Assembly (NCBI GenBank): GCA_031552235.1
Contig: JAVBMR010000028.1
Span: forward strand, 1-23,792
Source of the DNA: WRDF01 sp031552235
Lineage (GTDB): Bacteria; Bacteroidota; Bacteroidia; Bacteroidales; Rikenellaceae
Reading direction: 5' to 3'
Length of the DNA stretch: 23,792 bases
The notes beneath the pieces are model-generated. The model searched no databases and was not told the DNA's origin. It saw nothing but the letters and a program-made list of their open reading frames with translations. Below, in pieces: positions 6,934-15,018 of the stretch (positions are counted from its first letter, which is position 1; every line of letters begins with the position of its first letter). The position numbers were made by a program, and so were the translations under genes.

Positions 6934-8238
6934 ATGGGAATCGTAGCGATAGTAGGACGCCCGAACGTGGGAAAAAGCACATTGTTCAACAGGCTTGTCG
7001 GCATGCGCCAGGCTATTGTGGACGCGACGGCGGGTACGACCCGCGACCGCCATTACGGCAAGACCGACTGGTCGGGGCATGAATTCTCGGTGATCGACAC
7101 CGGGGGCTACAGCGTCGGGAGCGACGACGTGTTCGAGGACGAGATCCGCAAGCAGGTAATGCTCGCCATCAGCGAGGCCGACATCATACTGTTCCTCGTC
7201 GAGGTTTCGACCGGCATCACCGACCTCGACATGATGATGGCCGACATACTGCGCCGCACCAACAAAAAAGTCATCCTCGTCGTGAACAAGGTCGACAATA
7301 ACAACCAGCTCTACGGCACGCACGAATTCTACTCGTTCGGCCTCGGCGACCCGTTCGCCATCAGCTCCATGAGCGGCACGGGTACCGGCGAACTGCTCGA
7401 CGCGGTAGTCGCCGCGCTTCCCGAAGACGAGAAGAAAGCAGAGGACGACGGCCTGCCACGCATCACCATCGTAGGCCGTCCGAACGTGGGTAAATCGTCG
7501 ATGACCAACGCCCTGCTGGGCGAAGAACGCAACATCGTGACCCCTGTCGCCGGGACTACCCGCGACTCGATCAATACCAAGTACAACAAATTCGGTATGG
7601 AGTTCCACCTTATCGACACGGCCGGGCTGCGAAAGAAAGGCAAGGTTACGGAAGACCTTGAGTTTTATTCGGTTATGCGCTCGATCCGCGCCATAGAATA
7701 CTCCGATGTGTGTATACTGATGCTGGACGCCACGGCAGGCGTGGAGTCGCAGGACATGAACATATTCCAGCTCATCGCGCGCAACAAAAAGGGTTGCGTG
7801 ATCGTGGTCAACAAGTGGGACTTGGTGGAGAAAGAGAACAACACCATGAAGGAGTACAAGGAATTCCTCGACAGGAAACTCGCCCCGTTCAACGACGTGC
7901 CGGTCATCTTCACCTCGGTACCGAACAAGCAGCGCATCCTCGACGTTCTCCAGACGGCCATCCGCGTATATGAGAACCGCAAGCGCCGCATCCCGACATC
8001 GGAATTCAACGACTATATCCTCCCGATAATAGAAGAAACGCCGCCGCCTGCGATCAAGGGAAAGTACATCCGCATAAAATACGCCATGCAGCTGCCCTCG
8101 CCCACCCCGTCGTTCGCGTTCTTCGTGAACCTGCCGCAGTACCTTCGCGACCACTACCGCCGCTTCCTGGAGAACAAGATACGCGAGCACTGGGACTTCA
8201 GCGGCGTCCCCCTGATGATATATTTCAGGCAAAAGTAA
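6934..8238 (+). CDS. der: Ribosome biogenesis GTPase Der (EngA), two tandem GTPase domains
   Basis: 434 aa. Der is an essential GTPase that binds the 50S subunit late in assembly. The first G domain begins at once with GRPNVGKS (residues 8-15), followed by DTGG and NKVD. The second has GRPNVGKS (181-188), DTAG and NKWD. The C-terminal KH-like domain follows from about 345, with the usual RRIPT and P-P-P segments and a basic end. ATG 6934 is chosen because the protein then opens MGIVAIVGRPNVGK as in other EngA proteins, and because the promoter's -7 box excludes anything further upstream. It is a single-gene transcript closed by a strong terminator. Confidence 0.97.
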   Translation: MGIVAIVGRPNVGKSTLFNRLVGMRQAIVDATAGTTRDRHYGKTDWSGHEFSVIDTGGYSVGSDDVFEDEIRKQVMLAISEADIILFLVEVSTGITDLDMMMADILRRTNKKVILVVNKVDNNNQLYGTHEFYSFGLGDPFAISSMSGTGTGELLDAVVAALPEDEKKAEDDGLPRITIVGRPNVGKSSMTNALLGEERNIVTPVAGTTRDSINTKYNKFGMEFHLIDTAGLRKKGKVTEDLEFYSVMRSIRAIEYSDVCILMLDATAGVESQDMNIFQLIARNKKGCVIVVNKWDLVEKENNTMKEYKEFLDRKLAPFNDVPVIFTSVPNKQRILDVLQTAIRVYENRKRRIPTSEFNDYILPIIEETPPPAIKGKYIRIKYAMQLPSPTPSFAFFVNLPQYLRDHYRRFLENKIREHWDFSGVPLMIYFRQK

Positions 8239-8252
8239 ACGCCTTACCATAC

Positions 8253-8291
8253 ACGAAGCCCGCGGCAAGCCGCGGGCTTCGTTTTACTTTT
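8253..8291 (+). terminator. Strong rho-independent terminator after der
   Basis: ACGAAGCCCGCGG (8253-8265) pairs perfectly with CCGCGGGCTTCGT (8270-8282) around the loop CAAG, followed by TTTACTTTT. The 13-bp GC-rich stem and T tract are on the plus strand. There is no T tract on the other side, so it serves der rather than the convergent gene ending at 8329. Confidence 0.92.
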
Positions 8292-8328
8292 GCACTGCCG
8301 CGAACAACCACGACAGCCCTGCTTTTTT

Positions 8329-10935
8329 CTACGGGACAGCGATTATAGTATCTCCCGGGATAGCCATTGGATCGGCTGGTTCCACGACCCTGAGGGCATC
8401 GGGGACATCGACGGCATTCTTCAATTCTTTCGATTCCTCCGCCTTCTCCAGTTGTTTCAACTGCTCCATGGGAGTCCCGGTCGCGGCCGGCATTAATATC
8501 GTGTCGCGCACGACGCCTTCATTTATAAACGTCCCGGGCTGGCGCAGGCTGTCCCCCATGGGTTTGGCAACCGGAACAATGCTGTCAGAAACAACTGGAA
8601 CGACAGGCGTGGTCTGGCCGCCGAGGCTATCCGGGACAACAATACCGGAACCCGGCAAGCTATCCGCATGAGGCAGAGGAGTTTCTATCACGTTGTTTCC
8701 GCCGCGCGACACCTCGTCTTCCGGATTGCGGCCGTAATTCGGATCGAACCTTTCGCGTATGATCGTTATGGTAAACGGAGTGAGCCTGTCGTTGCGCTCT
8801 TCCATCATACCCGTCCTTATCAAGTTATCCCGCTGCCTGAGGATATTCTCCGTAAGGGGGAACTGAGGCTGTTTTAAACTTTCGTAGGCGCTGCGTTCCG
8901 ACTCGCGGATACTGCGGTTGAAGACGGTTTCCAGCTCCGGGCGGCGGTCGATATGCCATGCGAAACCCTGCAGGCGTTGCGGCTGGTCGGCGGGGATCTT
9001 GTCCATCGGATATATCGTGTAGGTCGGCTGCGTGCGGAAAATTATACGGTCCATCTGCATGCTGTCTATCATGAAGGAGATGTTCGCCGACTCTATGTTC
9101 ATGAAGCCCATGTATTCCGCCGTCTTGTCGTCCTGCATATAGTAGAGCGTCATGGCGTTCCCGTCCACGTTATGCCTGTATATCTCGTTGTCGCGGAAGA
9201 AAGCCTCCATCGTGCGGCCTTTGACCTGGTTGTATTTATCGTCCGCCTCGACCTCCGAGACCATCATGGGTTCGTCCCAGAAGAACGCCCTGTCGAGCTG
9301 CTGGTTTTTGGTGTACAGGTCTATTACAGCGGCGGTCATCTGGTTGTTGCCTTCCCAAAGTACCGGCTCCACATACATGTGCATGGTCGAGTCTTTCGAG
9401 AAGCCCACGAGCGAATCGCATACGGCCTGGAAGTCGCGGCGGTATATCCGCACGTTGCGGTAAGCGTAGAACACCCTTTGCAGCGAATCCTTGGATTCGG
9501 CCGGAGAGTGCAACGAGTCGGCGGCGAGGGCAAGCGAATCCGGAGGCACGGTTTTCGGCAGGCTGTCGACAGCCGCAACGGTCGTGCTGTCGGCCGGTAC
9601 GGTAACGATACCCCTGCGTGCGTTGCGTCGGGCCAGTGCAGCCGCTTCACGCTCGGCCTGCTTCTGACGGCGGTCCTCTTCTTTTTTCGCGCGGGCTTCG
9701 AGCCTCGCCCTTATCTTTTTATTTCTCTCGGCTTGTTCCGCCTGTTTTTCTTTCTCCTTCTCCAAGCGCTTGATCTCCTTGGGCGACAGCGTTGAATCGG
9801 CAGGTGCAACGGCCAGACTGTCCACCGGCGGTTCGTCCGACAATGTGTCGGGGACTTCGGGGGCATGTTCGCTGTGGCGGCCCGAACCGGGCTTGATGAG
9901 TTCTTCCCCGCTCGCCGCGACGGCTTCCTTCGTCCTCGGTTTATACAGTGCCAGGCTGCGGTCGTAGGAATAAAGGAACATCGAGTCGGAGCGCATATAC
10001 ACAGTATCGCCCTTTTCCTTGTCGTAGCTCAACAGTGAGGGGTTGCGGGTCAGCATCCCGTTCTGCGGGATGCCCCAATATTCGCCGTAGTCGCCGAACG
10101 CCATAATACCGTTGTCGTCGTCGCGCATCTGGATATTGCCGCGCATCTGGGCGTTCTCGCCCACCGTGTTGTAGTCCATGCTGTCGGCCCAAACCTCCTG
10201 GTCCTTGGTCAGCACATAGGCTTGCGAACGGAACTTATAGTCTTTGGTCTTGTTGTGGTAAGCCCCCTTCATGGCGCTGAGTATCTCGCCCTTCACGTTC
10301 CAGATATAGGTCCTCGTCCAGAACGAGGCCACCTCTGTATCCATATTGTAGACCACCGAGTCCGAGCGCAGCTGGTAGTCGGGATTGCGCATCTCGACAG
10401 CACCCACGCCTATCATCCAACTGCTGTCGGCATAGTAATAGCCTTCGCTGGACTCCATATAGTTGTCGGCCTGTTTCATGGTGCCTCCGCCGAAATAGCG
10501 TCCGATATTGGTCGCCAGGTCGAACGTGAAGTTGCGGGTGTAAAGCGTCGCGTCGCCGTCCACAACTTTCACTATCGGGGCGTAGACACGCGCCATGTTC
10601 CTGTCCTTGTCATACTCCGCGCGGTCGCCGTATATGTATGTCGTCCCCCTGTTTATCACAACGCGCTTGAAGCACTCCATCCTGTTGTCGCCGTAGCGCA
10701 CCGCGCTGTCGCAGGTTATTACAGCCCCGTCGTGGTAGATTATCACATTGCCCTTATGGTATGTGAACGTGCTGTCGCCCACATGCAAGGGTTTTGTGAT
10801 ATCCGCATACGAGTGGCTGGGCTTCCGTTCGGACTGGCCTCCGCTACGGGTTTCGGCGCCCCGTCCGGGCTGCTGCGAAAGCAGGAACCCGGCAGGCAGC
10901 ATGATCGAGAATATGGCTATGAGAATGCGGCGCAC
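8329..10935 (-). CDS. OstA/LptA-like outer-membrane assembly protein
   Basis: 868 aa. An N-terminal hydrophobic signal (about 1-20, cleavage near LLSQQ) is followed by an OstA-type region (about 45-330) with the repeating beta-jelly-roll pattern of LptA: 'GNVIIYHDGAVITCDSA', 'GDRAEY', 'ADSMDY'. Around 375-490 comes a low-complexity linker: Ser/Asp/Pro blocks of the form PADS or VDSL flanking a Lys/Glu/Arg/Ala-rich stretch (about 400-450) that could form a long helix or coiled coil. A second OstA-like region (about 500-650) and a Pro/Ser-rich tail follow. In Bacteroidota such proteins are annotated OstA-like and are thought to take part in LPS transport or envelope integrity; a precise role is inference. 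It is the last gene of a three-gene operon with two SurA-like folding factors. Confidence 0.8.
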   Translation of the reverse strand: MRRILIAIFSIMLPAGFLLSQQPGRGAETRSGGQSERKPSHSYADITKPLHVGDSTFTYHKGNVIIYHDGAVITCDSAVRYGDNRMECFKRVVINRGTTYIYGDRAEYDKDRNMARVYAPIVKVVDGDATLYTRNFTFDLATNIGRYFGGGTMKQADNYMESSEGYYYADSSWMIGVGAVEMRNPDYQLRSDSVVYNMDTEVASFWTRTYIWNVKGEILSAMKGAYHNKTKDYKFRSQAYVLTKDQEVWADSMDYNTVGENAQMRGNIQMRDDDNGIMAFGDYGEYWGIPQNGMLTRNPSLLSYDKEKGDTVYMRSDSMFLYSYDRSLALYKPRTKEAVAASGEELIKPGSGRHSEHAPEVPDTLSDEPPVDSLAVAPADSTLSPKEIKRLEKEKEKQAEQAERNKKIRARLEARAKKEEDRRQKQAEREAAALARRNARRGIVTVPADSTTVAAVDSLPKTVPPDSLALAADSLHSPAESKDSLQRVFYAYRNVRIYRRDFQAVCDSLVGFSKDSTMHMYVEPVLWEGNNQMTAAVIDLYTKNQQLDRAFFWDEPMMVSEVEADDKYNQVKGRTMEAFFRDNEIYRHNVDGNAMTLYYMQDDKTAEYMGFMNIESANISFMIDSMQMDRIIFRTQPTYTIYPMDKIPADQPQRLQGFAWHIDRRPELETVFNRSIRESERSAYESLKQPQFPLTENILRQRDNLIRTGMMEERNDRLTPFTITIIRERFDPNYGRNPEDEVSRGGNNVIETPLPHADSLPGSGIVVPDSLGGQTTPVVPVVSDSIVPVAKPMGDSLRQPGTFINEGVVRDTILMPAATGTPMEQLKQLEKAEESKELKNAVDVPDALRVVEPADPMAIPGDTIIAVP

Positions 10936-10980
10936 TTTGCTTCTGACATTAATGTTGGGTAAACGGGATATCCGCCGGGG

Positions 10981-12396
10981 TTACTTGCCGAACCACGCTT
11001 TGATATCGAAATCGTCGTAATGGAATTCGGGGTCGATCCGCACGTACATCCGGCCGATCTTCTCGCCCATCCACTTGTCGAGTTCCTTTATCTGCTTTGC
11101 CATCAGCGCTTCCTGTTCTATCACCACGTAATCTTCATTGAGGTTCGCCTTGTGCGACGGTATGACCTCCACAAGCTTCATGACCTTCCGCATGGCGTTC
11201 CTGTTTATGTCGGTCGAAGCGTAAGCGTCCGACACCTGGCCTGTCTTGAGCGTCCTGAGCATTATGACGTCGTATACTATCGGGATGTCCTCGGCCCTGT
11301 GCCTTATGGTGGGTGTCGAAGCCATATAAGGCCTGTTCTCTATCAGTTCGAGGTTGCTGACGACGCCCCCGTTCATTTTGGAATACTTGTCGTCGGAGTA
11401 TTGCTGCGCCGCCGCCGCGAAAGTGAGCGAATCGACCCTTATGAGATGGACAAGGCTGTCGAGTATCCTGTCCGTTGCGGCGAGTTCCTCCGATGTGAAC
11501 TGGGCGCGGCGCAGGATGCGTTTTATCCTGTAATTCGCCCCCTCTTTGCCTGCCAGTTTCAGAAGTTCGAAACCCGACGAGGTTTCGATCACATCCGACA
11601 TCTGGCCGGGCTTGAGTTTTTCGACAGCGTTGGAAATGGCCGCGTCGAAGTATTGCAGCGGCATCGCGGGCAGTTCGCCGCCCATCCTGCGCGATTCGTC
11701 GTCGTCAGAATAGAGTGCCGCCACCGTTTCGAAAGACATCTCGCCTTTCTGTATGCGCTCCTTGTACCCGAGCATTATCTCGCGGGTTTTGAGCTTGGCT
11801 TCCTCCATATTCTCCGGATACCTGGCTATCTGCGCATACACATACTGTTCCGGGATGATTGGCAGTTTATTTTCGGGAAGGGATTTGAAGAACCTGTCCA
11901 CCTCGCCGGGCGTGACCTTGACCTTATTCGTGATGCTGGCACGCATGCCGCTGGCATAAGCGGCTTCTTCGTATTGCACGGTAAGGCTTTGCCTTACATC
12001 GAATATCGCGCGGCTTTCACGCTTCTCAAGTTCGGAAATAGATCCGGCCTCGCTGACCATGTCGCGTACCTGGGCTTCCACCGCCTTGGCTATCGCATCG
12101 TTGGATATCGGGATCGAATCGAGCACTCCCTGCTGGAAGAGAAGCTTGCTGTTAAGCAGGTTTTCGAGCGCCATGCTCATCGGGTCGCGGTCGCCGGTAT
12201 ATCCCCTGCGCTTCCCATCCTTGATAAGCTCCTGGCTGAGGTCGTAGACTTCCGAATATAATATCCCGGAGTTCCCGACCACGGCGATAACCTTATCGAC
12301 AGTCACTCTCTCCTGTGCCTGCACGCCGGCTAAGAACGCCGGCAGCGCGAATGCCGTGAAAGCCGTGCCTAAAAACAAAACCGTCTTTTTCAACAT
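10981..12396 (-). CDS. Periplasmic SurA-like peptidyl-prolyl isomerase/chaperone
   Basis: 471 aa. The signal peptide covers about 1-27 (hydrophobic core, VQA before Q28). Next comes the SurA N-terminal motif VDKVIAVVGNSGILYSEV (33-50), then helices with the LLNSKLLFQ pattern typical of SurA_N. Two parvulin-like segments are suggested by YSDDDESRRMGGELP and YSDDKYSKMNGG, so the layout resembles E. coli SurA, which escorts beta-barrel proteins to BAM. The second parvulin is less well conserved and may be inactive. It stops 45 bp before the OstA-like gene and starts 14 bp after the upstream lipoprotein gene, consistent with one transcript for outer-membrane biogenesis. I leave the symbol empty because Bacteroidota have several such paralogues. 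Confidence 0.88.
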   Translation of the reverse strand: MLKKTVLFLGTAFTAFALPAFLAGVQAQERVTVDKVIAVVGNSGILYSEVYDLSQELIKDGKRRGYTGDRDPMSMALENLLNSKLLFQQGVLDSIPISNDAIAKAVEAQVRDMVSEAGSISELEKRESRAIFDVRQSLTVQYEEAAYASGMRASITNKVKVTPGEVDRFFKSLPENKLPIIPEQYVYAQIARYPENMEEAKLKTREIMLGYKERIQKGEMSFETVAALYSDDDESRRMGGELPAMPLQYFDAAISNAVEKLKPGQMSDVIETSSGFELLKLAGKEGANYRIKRILRRAQFTSEELAATDRILDSLVHLIRVDSLTFAAAAQQYSDDKYSKMNGGVVSNLELIENRPYMASTPTIRHRAEDIPIVYDVIMLRTLKTGQVSDAYASTDINRNAMRKVMKLVEVIPSHKANLNEDYVVIEQEALMAKQIKELDKWMGEKIGRMYVRIDPEFHYDDFDIKAWFGK

Positions 12397-12410
12397 ACAA
12401 CTATTTTTTC

Positions 12411-13274
12411 TTAATTTATCTTTATTTCAGCCAAGTCGGTTTCCAACGCGCGGCGGTATATGCTGTCCTCGTAATTCCTCAGTACGTCGAGCCTGCGCTG
12501 GTGGAATATAATCTGCTTTATAGACGCCCTCACGCGCTCCAGCGGGGCTTCTTCCCCGGTCTTTTTCCTGTCCGCGATGTATATGTAATACAGGTCGTTG
12601 CCCTGTGTCATCTCGGTCACGCCCGAGGCGTTGAGCAGGGCGTCGTAATTCGTCTGCCTGTTCACGGGAAGCTCGGCGCAAAACTCGGAGAAATCCGTCC
12701 ATGAGTTGAACTCCGACACGGCAAAACCGTTCTTCAGCGCCGTATCGTGGAAGTCCTGGTACTTATCCCCCTCGCCGGGCATGAGTTCCTTCAGTTTCGC
12801 TTTCAGCCTGAAGCTCTGCGGCAAGCGGACTATGCGCCCCCTGACTATGTTCCTGTCCAGCAGGAAGTCGGAACGCCGCTCGTTGTAGTATGCCGCGATC
12901 TGGGCGTCCGTGATAAGCGTATCGACCCTGTTGTCTATGTAATACTGGTCTAACTTATGCGTAAGCAGCGAGTTGCGGTAATCGTTAACCATCTGCTCGA
13001 TATCGGCCGTGCTTTCCGAGAACATGAGTTCGGCCTCGCGCACCTTGAGCTGCTGTTTGACCCACACGTCGACATACGATTCGAGCAGTATAAGGCTGTC
13101 CTGCGGGGTTATTCCGGGAGGGAAAATACCGGCGACCTGCCCGAGCGTCAGTTTCTTGTCCCCTACCACGGCAAGCGTACCGTCGTCCACGAAAACGCCG
13201 CGCCTGTCACACGAGATGACGGACGCCGCGGCAACCAGGACGAACAATATTCTATAAATGCTCCGCATACGCAT
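12411..13274 (-). CDS. PpiC/SurA-like lipoprotein (probable folding factor)
   Basis: 287 aa, or 285 from the in-frame ATG at 13268. A lipoprotein signal ends in VISC with the modified Cys at 22. The stretch after it, TLAVVGDKKLTLGQVAGIFP, resembles the SurA_N opening. Helices with WVKQQLKVREAELMF and ITDAQIAAYYNERRSDF follow, as in proteins annotated peptidyl-prolyl isomerase in Bacteroidota. A complete parvulin domain is not obvious, so catalytic activity is doubtful and a chaperone role is more likely. It is the first gene of the operon with the SurA-like and OstA-like genes. Its start codon lies immediately beside a TAnnTTTG box, discussed separately. Confidence 0.7.
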   Translation of the reverse strand: MRMRSIYRILFVLVAAASVISCDRRGVFVDDGTLAVVGDKKLTLGQVAGIFPPGITPQDSLILLESYVDVWVKQQLKVREAELMFSESTADIEQMVNDYRNSLLTHKLDQYYIDNRVDTLITDAQIAAYYNERRSDFLLDRNIVRGRIVRLPQSFRLKAKLKELMPGEGDKYQDFHDTALKNGFAVSEFNSWTDFSEFCAELPVNRQTNYDALLNASGVTEMTQGNDLYYIYIADRKKTGEEAPLERVRASIKQIIFHQRRLDVLRNYEDSIYRRALETDLAEIKIN

Positions 13275-13276
13275 CG

Positions 13277-13284
13277 CAAAGGTA
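13277..13284 (-). promoter_or_regulatory. Probable -7 box of the lipoprotein-SurA-OstA operon
   Basis: TACCTTTG on the minus strand (13284-13277) fits TAnnTTTG. No good TTTG lies 19-21 bp upstream. The box ends only 2 nt before the ATG at 13274 and 8 nt before the in-frame ATG at 13268. If it is real, the mRNA starts at about the second ATG and is leaderless or nearly so. Confidence 0.5.
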
Positions 13285-13374
13285 AAAAATTATCAGGAAT
13301 ATTCTCTAAACGCAACCTTTTCCGGTTTATTATATCCCCCGCGACAATAATTCCGGTAGTTGCCCGTGTTACGG

Positions 13375-14340
13375 TCATGCCTTGGTGGCGGAGCTTCCGG
13401 GGATATCCCGGAGCCGCTTCCATAGGTTTATGGCAGCCACGACGAAAATAGCGCAGGCTGCGCCGTAGACGATCCAGTATACCACGTCGTTATTTATTAT
13501 CTGCCGCGTGGTCATCAGCGCCTCGTCGCCGAATATCTTCATCTGGATGAAGGCGATGGCGTTGTTTATGGCGTGTATCAGAATTACCGGCAGCAGTGAC
13601 TGCGTCTTTATATATATGTACCCGAGTATCAGCCCTATGAAAAAGGCGTTTATCACTTGCTGGGGTATGATATGTATGATCCCGAATATGGCGGCCGCGG
13701 CAAGTACGCCGCGCCATCCGCCGAGTTTCTCTGTGAGCGACTGCTGCACGAGGCCGCGGAAAAGCACCTCTTCCAGTATGGGCGCGGCGATGATGGTGGT
13801 CAGTATCGCCCACCCTCCCGTTCCTATGGCGTCGTTAAGTCCTTCGAGGTATTCCATGGGAAACAAATTAAGCAGGGGCTCGATCACGACCGATGTGATT
13901 ATCACGAGTGCCAATCCCCACAGTATCAGCGCCGGGTTGGCCTTTTTCAGCGAGAACCTGAGCATCGGCTTCGTGTATCCGCGGCGCATCCTCTGCCATA
14001 TGGCGAAAATAATTGTCAGTACGAAAGCGGTCGCGTAAGAAACGAACATTGCGAACTCACGGTCAGCGTGCGCTCCTTTATTGATTATCACTCCTATCAG
14101 GCCGCCAATGAGATTGGCGACAAAGAACACTCCAATGAGCGCCGCCGCATCCAGCCATACCGAACCGCCCTGTTTTTCGTTAAGGACCGTGGGCCCCGGG
14201 ACACCGCCGGTATTTTGGGCGTCATTGGTGTCCGGGCCGCCGCCAGGCACCTGCATCCCACTGTTTTCACGGCTTTCCGCAGCCTCATTTTCCGACTGCC
14301 ATGAAGCGCCGTCCGTTTTTCTAATATCGTCTTGTTCCAT
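13375..14340 (-). CDS. CPBP-family intramembrane metalloprotease (CAAX protease-like, Abi)
   Basis: 321 aa from the ATG at 14340; an in-frame TTG at 14370 adds ten unlikely residues. The first 60 residues are polar and rich in Gly, Asn and Glu, probably a disordered cytoplasmic tail. About six to eight transmembrane helices follow. The three motifs of the CPBP/Rce1 fold are intact: E190-E191-xxx-R195 (EEVLFRG), FxxxH at 219-223 and HxxxN at 256-260. Membrane-embedded glutamyl proteases of this type process prenylated proteins in eukaryotes. In bacteria they have roles in peptide modification, bacteriocin immunity or unknown processes. Here no peptide or toxin gene is nearby, so the substrate is unknown. 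It appears to be transcribed alone. Confidence 0.88.
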   Translation of the reverse strand: MEQDDIRKTDGASWQSENEAAESRENSGMQVPGGGPDTNDAQNTGGVPGPTVLNEKQGGSVWLDAAALIGVFFVANLIGGLIGVIINKGAHADREFAMFVSYATAFVLTIIFAIWQRMRRGYTKPMLRFSLKKANPALILWGLALVIITSVVIEPLLNLFPMEYLEGLNDAIGTGGWAILTTIIAAPILEEVLFRGLVQQSLTEKLGGWRGVLAAAAIFGIIHIIPQQVINAFFIGLILGYIYIKTQSLLPVILIHAINNAIAFIQMKIFGDEALMTTRQIINNDVVYWIVYGAACAIFVVAAINLWKRLRDIPGSSATKA

Positions 14341-14412
14341 ACCCAAATTATAATAAATGCTTATCCGCAAGAATACCGTTAAACAAACTGAATTATCCCT
14401 TTAAATCCTGTT

Positions 14413-14740
14413 CGACGCTCGCAGCGGGAGCAGTGACTGCTTGCAGGCTATGCCCCGCCAGGAGGAGGAAAACGAATCGTTTTTTTTGATTCGTTAACAA
14501 AAATATTTGTACAGCAGGCATTATCTTCGGCAAAGAGATTACAAGTCGAAACGGGATAATCCCTTAAACAAATCCATTATTAACCCGTTGTGCATTTAGA
14601 AAAACGAGGCATTAAAGTCTCATTTGCCTGAGAATCAGCTTTGCTTTGCAATGCTGTCGGCCCGCAATCGACGCTGCGAGCGAGAGCAGAGGCCATTTAT
14701 GGACTATGCCGAGCCGCGAGGAGAAAAACAAACGAAGTGC
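14413..14740. repeat. Two diverged copies of a ~70-bp intergenic repeat (14413-14479 and 14669-14740)
   Basis: Both begin CGACGCT, continue with a Gly/Ala-codon-like GAGCAG, then CTATGCC, a GAGGAG block and a run of A's followed by ACGAA. The middle differs. The order of shared blocks is the same, so common origin is likely. I take it as a dispersed intergenic repeat; a genome search would settle this. Confidence 0.5.
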
Positions 14741-14837
14741 AGTTAGCTTTCCACCCGGCGCGGAGGGCCGAGTATCTCGCTCCCGCTACGATATTCATTC
14801 TCCGCTGGCTGCGATCCGAAACCACAATACAAGCATA

Positions 14838-14845
14838 TATCTTTG
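14838..14845 (+). promoter_or_regulatory. Orphan plus-strand TATCTTTG box
   Basis: This is a perfect TAnnTTTG -7 box but with no TTTG 19-21 bp upstream. No plus-strand gene follows until parA at 16435; only the six-codon frame at 14884 is close. It could drive a small RNA or be a chance match. Confidence 0.35.
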
Positions 14846-14883
14846 TACCAAATATTTGCAAAATAAACCGCGGCGCATTCCAC

Positions 14884-14904
14884 ATGCACAACTGGTATTA
14901 TTAA
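14884..14904 (+). CDS. Possible six-codon leader peptide MHNWYY
   Basis: ATG-CAC-AAC-TGG-TAT-TAT-TAA begins about 32 nt after the start expected from the box at 14838-14845. A tiny frame rich in aromatic codons just after a promoter is what attenuation leaders of aromatic amino-acid operons look like. No such operon follows: the next gene downstream (comB) is on the opposite strand. I see no clear terminator/antiterminator pair. This is speculative and may be the remnant of a lost operon or chance. Confidence 0.2.
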   Translation: MHNWYY

Positions 14905-15018
14905 TCTCTTGGCGTCGCCAGAAACGGCACATGCAGCCTGCTGTCCGCCGCCCTCACGCCGCTGGCTCGTCCACGCCAATTACCGGCGGATTGACTTCGG
15001 GGGATTACGGATAAGCGT

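Larger units (their letters stand above)
14341..15018. other. 678-bp intergenic region without a convincing gene
   Basis: It lies between the protease start and the comB end. It holds two diverged copies of a roughly 70-bp repeat (14413-14479 and 14669-14740), a hairpin AACGAATC/GATTCGTT (14471-14478 with 14488-14495), a plus-strand TATCTTTG box at 14838-14845 and a six-codon frame at 14884-14904. Longer open frames across 14641-15014 consist of repeat sequence and show no protein features. Confidence 0.5.

Noticed and set aside
14471..14495. Hairpin AACGAATC/GATTCGTT as a terminator
   Set aside because: The T run is in the loop, not after the stem, and no gene on either strand ends close by.
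14646..15014. 122-codon plus-strand frame
   Set aside because: It runs through the intergenic repeat and the orphan promoter, and the product has no protein-like pattern.
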